Positions 56,831 through 64,000 of a stretch of 64,000 nt of DNA are shown here, piece by piece; position 1 is the first letter of the stretch, and every line of letters begins with the position of its first letter. This DNA comes from Meconema thalassinum (Eukaryota > Arthropoda > Insecta > Orthoptera > Tettigoniidae), in the NCBI GenBank assembly GCA_946902985.2, contig OX336389.2:1079033788-1079097787 (forward strand). Reading direction: 5' to 3'. Below the pieces are notes generated by a model. The model was not told the origin of the DNA, searched no databases, and saw only the letters and a program-made list of their open reading frames with translations. A program made the translations under genes and the position numbers.

Positions 56831-58407
56831 ATCTTTTGCCCAGTCCCAGTCACAGTATTTTGTAACAATTTGACCCAGTTTTGAACAGTTAGACCAGTGG
56901 TAATGTTTATCAATAATCCATTCACTTCAGTTGACATCACTGAACATGGATGTAGGATGCGTGAGATGTTCAGAAATTGTAATCCTGAATAATTAGAAAT
57001 GGAAATTTTAAATCTCTAAAAAGATATATCTTTGAAATCATGTTATGCAATTATGGACTATGGTGGACAGGAATAAATATCCTGTAGTCCATTGTATTGC
57101 TTTTGAAAACTTCTTCTTGGTTTGGTTCGACATATCTTTGTGAGGTCATATTTTAATCGAGGAGCATCATCAAGAATACATACCAATCCAGCCTGACAGA
57201 CTTGCATCTAGGTGACGCATTAAGAGCAGCTTGTTCCATCTACACACCAGATTTTTTTTGAACTTGCAGCAAGCATGCAGCATCAATCTTCACACTAACT
57301 ATGTAAGTTGTAAATCTAAGTATTTGCATTATAATTATTTTGAAATATCAATACAGAATTAATTTTTTTAGTAGTAGTAGTCGTCAAACAGTGGTTGTGA
57401 TGGCAGGGGAACCCGCACTTCCTTAGGTATGAGTTAAGTATGCTCGACCACATACGCAAGTTGGACAGCACTGCCATAGAAACAAAAAGATGAGTGACAT
57501 GTTGTCTAGTCCTTCGCTGGTGTAAGAGATTTAAATGGCAACTCTTGCCTAGGATAGAGGAGATTTAAAGACAAACTACATTCAAAAACACCGGTTGAAA
57601 CATTTCGCCATAACATTTAAACTATCAGGCCGATTTTTAATCATTATAATTTTTAAGAAATTTGCAGATTATGATGGTATTCATCAAATAGATGTTGACA
57701 GTACCTTACATTGGTAATTCTCAAACAAATTGATTTTTTTTGTACTGCATTCTTCGTCGTCGTCATTGCCATCATTTTCGTCTGCGATAACTTCCGAATA
57801 GCAATGTCATTCACATCATTTGAACCACTAGTGTAATATCTCAGCCACTAGATGGATTACATTTATATAAAACATCCACATTATCACATTTGAGCAAACC
57901 ATGGGCTGCTATGAGCCTTCCAAGAGGTGCGCCCAGCTGTACAATCTGTCCAGATCTCGAGGCCGTAAAAGCATAATACAGAGACTCCTCTATAATGTAA
58001 TATATCGATATGTAGCTTGAAATGTTATCTTTCAAACTGTATGAACAGATCACAAGTGGACCAAAAATGTCTAGATTGCACCCTGAACAGTGCTACGCAT
58101 GATCAGCAGAGGAACTACTTCCAGTCTATCCTTCTGCTGGTGGTGACTTATTAACATTTTAAAACATCACAGAATACATCAGAGAAGATATTACATATAC
58201 TAAGGCTTGTTTACAGTTAATTCTCGTGATTTCAGAACGAAATGTCACATGCCAAATCACATAACGATTTCCACTTGCCAAAGAAAAATGTCTACATTAA
58301 AGAAGCTTTCATGTGCTTGCAATTGCAAGTTACCCATGCATTTATACATATTATGGTTATCATATTAGAAGCTATTTTTCAGTCTTACCATAGTAAACGA
58401 AATTATA
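56831..58407. other. No gene recognised
   Basis: AT-rich with only short ORFs. 56831-56960 may still belong to the RTE fragment (minus strand). No tandem or inverted repeats stand out apart from agtagtagtagt near 57370. Confidence 0.5.
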
Positions 58408-58767
58408 ATGTTTTCAGTTGGACAACACGATTATACCGAATTGTATTAGGTGTTATTTCCTACTGCCTACCGCCTTTCCAATGACAAAAGCAATTTTGTA
58501 AAGAACACAACGGAATTAGTAGCTGCATTAAACAAGTTACAAATGAAACTTAGCTTGCGGCTAGTATCCTTCGATATAACTAACATGTACACCAACATTC
58601 CAATCAATGAAGCAATCAATATTATCGAGAACAACTTAAAGTCCAACAACTCGGCAAAAGAAACTGAAGAGGTCGTGAGATTGCTGAGGGTCGTACTGAG
58701 CCAAAAGGTGTTTCAATTCGATAATAAAATAAACCGTACACACAAACAGAGGGCCTAGCCATGGGGT
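58408..58767 (+). pseudogene. Second PLE fragment: reverse transcriptase piece
   Basis: Plus strand. KNTTELVAALNKLQMK and LRLVSFDITNMYTNIPINEAINIIENNL match the PLE RT block that holds the first catalytic Asp, and after a frame change it reads TQTEGLAMG, the next block. It is a different family from the PLE at 46.5-49.9 kb (VSFDVVSLFTKVP there). It stops at ccatgggg, where a Mag-like LTR begins. Its first 110-115 bases recur at 59170-59284. Confidence 0.65.
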
Positions 58768-58909
58768 TGTGATGTAATAGGTATTATGTGTGTATCAATG
58801 ATATGTATACACTGTAAATGTTGGTAATGCATGTTGGTGATGTTATGTTGGCACGTCTTAGAAATAAAAAGTAGAGTTGCAAATGGACAAGAATGAAGGA
58901 GTCATTACA
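58768..58909 (+). repeat. Mag-like (Ty3/gypsy) 5' LTR, 142 bp
   Basis: Begins TGTGATGTAATAGG and ends GTCATTACA, with aataaaaag near 58862 as a poly(A) signal, directly followed by ttggcgacgag. Short TG...CA LTRs followed by TTGGCGACGAG are characteristic of Mag-like elements. No second LTR copy is seen in the window. Confidence 0.65.
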
Positions 58910-58910
58910 T

Positions 58911-58921
58911 TGGCGACGAGT
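58911..58921 (+). other. Mag-like primer-binding site (tggcgacgagt)
   Basis: TGGCGACGAG directly after the LTR end, the conserved primer-binding word of Mag-clade Ty3/gypsy elements. Confidence 0.6.
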
Positions 58922-59025
58922 GGAAAACGGATTTTGTAAAAAGAAGCTTCAGAGTGCAGTGGTTAAAAACGTAAGTTAAGTGAAAAGGACAAGTAAATAG
59001 TGATTATGTGTAAAGTACAGTTAAA

Positions 59026-59640
59026 TGGAGTCAATTAAATACGACGAACCTTGGTTTCGAAGGATTAGACGTGGACGGGTTCATTGTTGAAAGCCGCAGC
59101 CAGGTTACAGGAGCACCAGCACTTCATAATATAATAAAGGAACTTGAGGACATTCAAAATCTGGCCCAATGTTTTCAGTTCGACAACACGATTATACCGA
59201 ATTGTATTAGGTGTTATTTCCTACCGCCTACCGCCTTACCAATGATAAAAGCAATTCTGTAAAGAACACAACGGAATTGTAGCTTGGACGTTTTCAATCC
59301 GAAGGATGAGAGAATTGAAGACTTTTACAGCTAATTCGAGGACTACTGTTTAATGAATAACCATGCGTTGGGTCCGGACGCGCCGGCAACTGAACGAATC
59401 GATTCTCCCGCGGATGGACCAAATGCTGTGAGAAGAAAATTACTTTTTCTTAATCATTTAAATCGTGAAGTACGGGCAACTCTAAATCGTTTGTGCAGAC
59501 CTGTGGAACCCAGAAATCATACCCTTGTGGAGGGAGTTACATGCTATATTGATGATGATCTCATTGGGGCAGTAGATTTTAAGTCTTTACTCTGCAAACT
59601 GAGTATAGTAGTGCGTTGTCACAATGTGATGCAACACAAG
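59026..59640 (+). pseudogene. Mag-like gag remnant with an embedded PLE piece
   Basis: The frames read DVFNPKDERIEDFY, FEDYCLMNNHA and RRKLLFLNHLNREVRATLNRLCRP, resembling the N-terminal Gag of Mag-like elements (the R-K-L-L-F-L and L-x-R-L-C-x-P words). It is interrupted at 59170-59284 by PLE-like sequence and by several stops. Protease and pol are absent. Confidence 0.5.
59170..59284 (+). repeat. Direct repeat of 58408-58527 (PLE piece)
   Basis: About 110-115 bases starting aatgttttcagtt and running through gattataccgaattgtattagg to gtagct, with roughly 6-7 differences from the upstream copy. It lies inside the Mag-like gag, while the other copy lies in the PLE fragment just upstream of the LTR. 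Confidence 0.7.
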
Positions 59641-59683
59641 GGAGTGTAGTGTTATACAATGTTATTACTGAGTATAGTAGTGC
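59598..59683 (+). repeat. 17-bp direct repeat flanking 52 bp
   Basis: actgagtatagtagtgc at 59598-59614 and again at 59667-59683. It may be a target-site duplication around a tiny insertion or a local duplication at the 5' boundary of the next LINE. Confidence 0.55.
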
Positions 59684-59689
59684 TATTAC

Positions 59690-59964
59690 CGGTCGCAAGC
59701 CCGGGGCCTCATCTCGCAAGCGATGAGAAAGGAGTAGCGGGAGGAGTATCAACTTCGTTAAAAAAAACAAGGTCCATCTGGCTCCTGATGGTAGCACCCT
59801 GTTATAGGGCCCCTTGCCAGGTTTACTGTGAAGACTCAACGGAACCGGCAGCGGAGAATATGGGCTTTGTTACGGCGTCGATGGCGAAGAGGCAAACCCG
59901 TAGCGTCTGTACTCCAGAGGAGTGGCTACAAAAGGTGTCTGACTCCATGTTAGGGGCGACCTGA
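59690..59964 (+). pseudogene. RTE-like leader ORF
   Basis: Reads TRSIWLLMVAPCYRAPCQ, RQTRSVCTPEEWLQKVSDSM and ends LGAT then TGA. Such short leader-like ORFs precede ORF2 in RTE-like elements. The function is unknown. Confidence 0.45.
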
Positions 59965-60032
59965 TTTAAACCTGGCAGTAGGTATAAAATGCCTTTGGAT
60001 GTGGCGAGCCCATCGTACTAATAGCCTATAAA

Positions 60033-60720
60033 ATGAGTGAAAGTGAATCGAGGCCTCGGAAACAGTTAGGGCGTCCCCCACAAGCGACGCGCAGCTCCTC
60101 GAGTTCTGGTCCTGGGGGAGCTCTGAAAAGTGGGCAACCAATAACGAAGATTGCTACCATCAATGTCTTGACCCTCAAGGGCAAGATAGAGGAACTTATA
60201 GAATATATGGAGAGAAAAACATTGCAGTTTTGGGACTGAGTGAAACCAAGTGGAAAGGAAAGGGACAGAAGAATTTGAGCAAAGGGTTTCAGTTGTTTTG
60301 GAGTGGAGGGGCGCACTGCAAAAATGGAGTAGGTTTCATTGTGAGGGAGGATCTGGTAGAATAGGGTATATAGAAGAGGTGTACCAGGTAAATGATAGAA
60401 TAATTAAAATTAGATTTGGCCTAGAGAAATATTTTATTCAGGTCCATGCCCCACAGACAGGTAATCTCAAAGAGAGCCTTGAGGAATTTCTGGAAGAACT
60501 GGAGAAGTGCATTGAAGATAAAGAAGTGATTGTGATGGGAGACATGAATGCACACATAGGAACAGAAAGGCAAGGTAAAGATGAGATAATCGTTCCTTTC
60601 AGTTATGGCAATAAAAATACTGAAGGAGAGTTACTACTAGATTTTTGTGAGAGGAATGGACTAATTGTAGGCAATACATGGTTCATCAGACATGTTAACA
60701 TCAAGGTTGTTGATATTTGA
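60033..60720 (+). pseudogene. RTE-like AP endonuclease domain, frameshifted
   Basis: KIATINVLTLKGKIEELIEYM (the N-terminal Asn motif of exonuclease III-type enzymes), then after a frame break ETKW-like sequence, YFIQVHAPQTGNLKESLEEF and VIVMGDMNAHIGTERQGKD, with the GDxN catalytic pair. It would nick the target for reverse transcription. Stops at 60239 and 60720. Confidence 0.75.
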
Positions 60721-60732
60721 CATTGTTCCGTA

Positions 60733-61212
60733 TTGACGAGATTTTATTCTAGTTATAATACATGGTTCCGAAAGAAGAACAGTCAGAAAATAACAAGATA
60801 TGGATGGGGGCAAAAGAAAACAAAATCAATGATTGATCTGATTTTACTTGAGAGAGAGAAACGCAGACAGTTGGAAGATGTCATGGTTATGCCAAGAGCA
60901 GATTTTGAAGGAGACCACAAAATTGTAGTGGCTAAATTAAGACTTGGTAAAATAGTTAGGTTAAAAGAGACAAGAGAAAGAAAAATAAAGGTATTGAAAT
61001 TAAAGGAAAAGGGGGTGCAGGAGAAGTTCCAAGATGAGGTGAAAAAACTAATTCCCAAAGGAGAGGTTGGCAGTGTAGAAGAAGAATGGACTAAGTTCAA
61101 ACAAGGAATGGTAAAATGTGCAGAGGATGCATGTGGTAGAGTTTCAGGGAAAAAGAAGGAAAAGGAAACACCCTGGTGGAATGACACAGTAAAGGATGCA
61201 GTGAAGGAATAA
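60733..61212 (+). pseudogene. RTE-like endonuclease C-terminus and linker
   Basis: Contains SMIDLILLERE and ADFEGDHKIVVAKLRL, equivalent to the final catalytic S-D-H part of the endonuclease (DH in GDHKIV), then a Lys/Glu-rich linker with PWWNDTVKDAVKE. Confidence 0.7.
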
Positions 61213-61699
61213 CAAAAGGCTTGGAGGAGCTGGATCAGAGGCAGAAACTCAGAGAGTAAGAAAAAATATCATGAAGCAAAGAAAACATGCCAGAAAATCA
61301 TACAGGAAGAATAACGGGATTGCTGGGAAAGCTTCACAGAAACCCTACAGGAGGATGTTAAAGGAAGTAAGAAACTTCTGTATTGATTGGTTAGAAACAA
61401 AGTGAGAAATAAAGAAGAAACAAAATTTGTGAAGACGGACAGTGGACACATTTTGACCCAAAGAGAGGATATACTTCAGCGATGGTAAGAGTATTTCGCT
61501 AAATAACTTAACGTTAAATTCAAGGAACTGGCTGAAGAGGAAGAACATGAAGAAGAAGAAGAGGTGAAAGAAAACCGAAATGAAGACATAGCAATGTTGG
61601 AAATATAAGAAGCCCTAAGGAAGATGAAGAAAGGTAAAGCCCCAGGGGTGGATGAAGTGACTACAGAGATGATAAAGGCAGCTGGACCAGTAGGGTTAC
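61213..61699 (+). pseudogene. RTE-like linker and start of RT
   Basis: The frame continues with five or more stops, through EEEEHEEEEEVKENRNED to MKKGKAPGVDEVTTEMIKAAG, the first RT block (KAPGxDxxxxExxK). It is cut at 61699. Confidence 0.65.
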
Positions 61700-61939
61700 A
61701 TTATTATTATTATTATTATTATTATTTATTTACCAAAAATTGTGCCTACAATTTATGGACGGCAGATAGAGAAAGGGCAAGCCCCACATACACATCAGTG
61801 TCTCCATCTCCGTTCATTAAATCTAAACAAATCTCAAATGTTACATTGTACAATTTACACCTTTACATTAGCTATATACACATAACCTGCTGTACATGAC
61901 GTCTATATCATACAATTCATAAATAAAAGGGAAGACACA

Positions 61940-62018
61940 GGCATGCACACACACATATACACGCTCACACACGCATACATACATACATACATACATAGAC
62001 ACATATATACACGCACGC
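61940..62018 (+). repeat. CA/CATA microsatellite in the LINE 3' UTR
   Basis: Interrupted cacaca and catacatacatacata repeats. Simple repeat, no further signal. Confidence 0.85.
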
Positions 62019-62063
62019 GCCCACTCCCAATCACTCACAATGTTACATTATACCGTATATAAT

Positions 62064-62759
62064 TCAATTTACATGGGGTTTTAGTCCCTTTAGAGCCTTC
62101 ACTTTGCGGCAAAATTGTCGTGGAGGAAGGTCTTTTATTTCACGAGGCAGGTCATTCCAAAGTCGAGCAGAGCGATTGTAGAATCCAGATTGATAATCTG
62201 TTGTCCTAGCGAATGGAGGAACAAGTGTGACACCCTGTGCTCTACGGACTGAACGATATGACAGCTGAAGGCGGTGAAATGGGTACAGTATAATGGTGCC
62301 AGATAGAGATTTTCGGAGAAAGGTGAGATCTATTTGGCTACATATGTCATTGATGGATGTTAATGGTTTTGTCAAAACTTTGTTACCCTGATTGTAAATG
62401 AGTCGCTCTGCTCGACGTTGGACTGCACTTAACTTCCTCATGTTTTCCTCGGTAGTGGGATGCCAGGCAGGAAGTCCGTACAGAAGAATGGGCCGTATCG
62501 TGGAGAGATACACCGCCCGGAGTGCACGGCTTCTGAATCCCAGAAGATTACGTCTTGCAAATCCTAGAATTCTAAATGCCTTACACCTAGATTCTTCAAC
62601 GTGTACATTCCACTTCAAATTGCTGGAAATGTGTATCCCCAGCATTCGCAGTGAATTGCCCATGGGAAGAACTTTGCCGCTCAGTGAAAGGCTATGTGCA
62701 ATAGGCTGTCTGGCCCTACTTAGCCGAATATATTTACACTTGTTTACATTCAGGGTCAT
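62064..62759 (-). pseudogene. LINE ORF2 C-terminal part
   Basis: MTLNVNKCKYIRLSR (the palm block after FADD), LGIHISSNLKWNVHV, IRPILLYGLPAWHP, LSAVQRRAERLIYN, and the C-terminal SARLWNDLPREIKDLP with the N-D-L-P word. It is in frame with the block upstream, separated only by a TGA at 62772-62774. Confidence 0.75.
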
Positions 62760-62771
62760 CTTATTTACATC

Positions 62772-64000
62772 TCACCACAGTGCCACACTGTCCAGATCTT
62801 CCTGTAGTGCTTTGACGTCATCATTATTTTTTATGGCTCTGTAAATTATTGAGTCGTCTGCATACTGCGCCATCGTGGACGTCACACAGCTTGGAAGGTC
62901 GAGGGTAAAAACCATGTACAACAAAGGCCCAATCACCGACCCCTGTGATACTCCCGAAGTTACCACTATGTTCGGTGACTTGGCCCCGCCAAACACGACA
63001 CACTGCGTTCGAACTACCAGGAATGACGTCAACCATGTAATCAGTTTGCCTCCGATGCCATATTTGCCAAGCTTTAACAAGAGTCTTTGATGAGGCACCT
63101 GATCAAAAACTTTGCTTAAGTCCAGGGCCACACAGTCCACTTGGGAGACGTTAGTCTGATCCAAAGAGTTCTGCCAGTCATCAATCACTTTTGTCAAAAG
63201 AGTTGTACAAGATCTCCCCGGAACGAAGCCATGTTGGCTTGGATTTAACAGGCCTCGCTCACTCAGGAATTCCAGTATGTTCTTAGCAACCAGGCGCTCC
63301 ATACATTTACAGATACCAGACGTCAGAGAAATCGGGCGGTAGTTGTCCATGTCTTCCTTGTCACCATCTTTGAACACAGGGACCACATTAGCATGTTTCC
63401 ACTCTTTTGGTAGAGTCCCGGTGTTAATGGACTGGTTGAAAAGTGCGCACAATGAGGGTGCTAGGGCATCTGCACAGTAATGAAGGATCCGAGCAGGGAT
63501 TAAGTCTGGTCCTGTCGCGGCATGGGGTCTAGTTCTCCGTAAGCTGTCTCGAACTTCCTGTTGTGTGAAATATAGACTGGCTAGGGGAAAGAGAGGGGGT
63601 GATGTCCTTGGTAGGAACATTCCTTCACTGGTGTCAGGTGGAGAGAAGTTACTTTGGAATTTACAGTTGAATGAGTTGGCAATGTCTAGTGGGTTGGAAA
63701 TAGAAAGTCCGTTATGTTTGAAGCTCTGGGGTGCGGTGTTGCCACTTTTGCTCCTAATGAATGTCCACATTGCCTTGGGATTAAAGCTTAATTTGTCCAT
63801 ATACGTACTGTAGGCTTCACGAATTGCAGATTTGGTACTATTTCTAGCCAGCCTATACTTTTCCCACCTGCTGTCACTTGGGCACTGTTTCCACTTGTTA
63901 TAGAGCTGATTTCTCTTTCTTATTTTGGATATTATGTCCTTTGAGATCCAATGAGTTTTTTTCTTATTTTTAATTGTAACCTTAGGGATCACTTCATCGA
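62772..64000 (-). pseudogene. LINE ORF2 reverse transcriptase, 5' part beyond window
   Basis: Open to the window edge. Blocks: ATGPDLIPARIL, WKHANVVPVFKDGDKEDMDNYR, PISLTSGICKCMERL, HGFVPGRSCTTLL, VALDLSKVFDQVPH (Asp), SGVSQGSVIGPLLYMVF and the catalytic QYADDSIIY. It ends in TGA after DSVALW, where relatives read through. The endonuclease would lie outside. Apart from this stop it looks recently active in comparison with the other LINEs here. Confidence 0.8.

Larger units (their letters stand above)
59684..61699 (+). mobile_element. RTE-like LINE, decayed, cut by the next LINE
   Basis: Plus strand. It holds a short leader ORF, an endonuclease region and the start of RT, all with frame breaks. 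The 3' part is missing because a minus-strand LINE tail begins at 61700; the rest may lie beyond the window. The motifs resemble the LINE in LTR2/LTR3 but are not the same family. Confidence 0.7.
61700..64000 (-). mobile_element. CR1/Jockey-type LINE, 3' end at 61700, 5' beyond window
   Basis: Minus strand. It ends in an (AAT)n tail (61700-61727 as ATT on the plus strand). The 3' UTR covers 61728-62063, and ORF2 covers 62064 to the window end with a single in-frame stop. It lies inside the RTE-like LINE, so it is the younger insertion of the two. Confidence 0.75.

Noticed and set aside
59598..59683. 17-bp repeat as a promoter tandem typical of a 5' LINE end
   Set aside because: Only two copies 69 bp apart and not found elsewhere. 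A target duplication or a local duplication is equally likely.

Overview
The window looks like repeat-dense nuclear DNA from an invertebrate animal, most likely an arthropod and plausibly an insect. It holds BEL/Pao LTR retrotransposons, a GIY-YIG-type Penelope-like element (PLE), RTE-like LINEs, a CR1/Jockey-type LINE and the start of a Mag-like Ty3/gypsy element. No host gene can be identified with confidence and the species cannot be named from this sequence. There is a 200-N assembly gap at 48452-48651.

Layout. (1) 1-4105 is the internal region, sense on the minus strand, of an old decayed BEL/Pao copy (BEL-A). Its roughly 3 kb 5' LTR begins at 4106. (2) That LTR is split at 4809/46098 by a 41.3 kb insertion flanked by the 5-bp direct repeat GGAGC. 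The insertion is a head-to-tail array of a related, younger BEL/Pao element: LTR1-B-LTR2-C-LTR3-D-LTR4-E-LTR5, with neighbouring elements sharing one LTR. All are minus-sense and each internal region is about 5.6 kb. LTR2 and LTR3 carry the same 2.16 kb RTE-like LINE insertion. (3) The BEL-A LTR resumes at 46098, is interrupted again by a PLE made of two head-to-head copies around the gap (46499-49940), and ends at 51837. (4) 51838-56350 is low-copy-looking DNA with one unidentified broken ORF and two TATA-type promoter-like sites. (5) 56357-64000 is a patchwork: an RTE reverse-transcriptase scrap, a PLE scrap, a Mag-like LTR plus gag scrap, a decayed RTE-like LINE, and a nearly open CR1/Jockey-type LINE that runs off the window.

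How the parts relate. The outer 5-bp duplication says the array began as one integrase-mediated insertion. Internal units then share nonsense codons and frame breaks. A 10.67 kb stretch (middle of B to middle of C) recurs in tandem with few differences, and C is a B/D chimera with a crossover inside about 46 bp. The array therefore grew by DNA recombination, not by repeated retrotransposition. Every BEL polyprotein here is broken. The primer-binding site matches the 3' end of tRNA-Phe.

The most unusual signals are in the LTRs. They are very long (about 2.9 kb) and carry a tandem series of short hairpins whose stems stay paired although their sequences differ between BEL-A and the array elements. 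The outer LTR end is a 20-bp palindrome, and a 14-bp inverted repeat straddles the LTR/internal junction. No polypurine tract is visible where one is expected.
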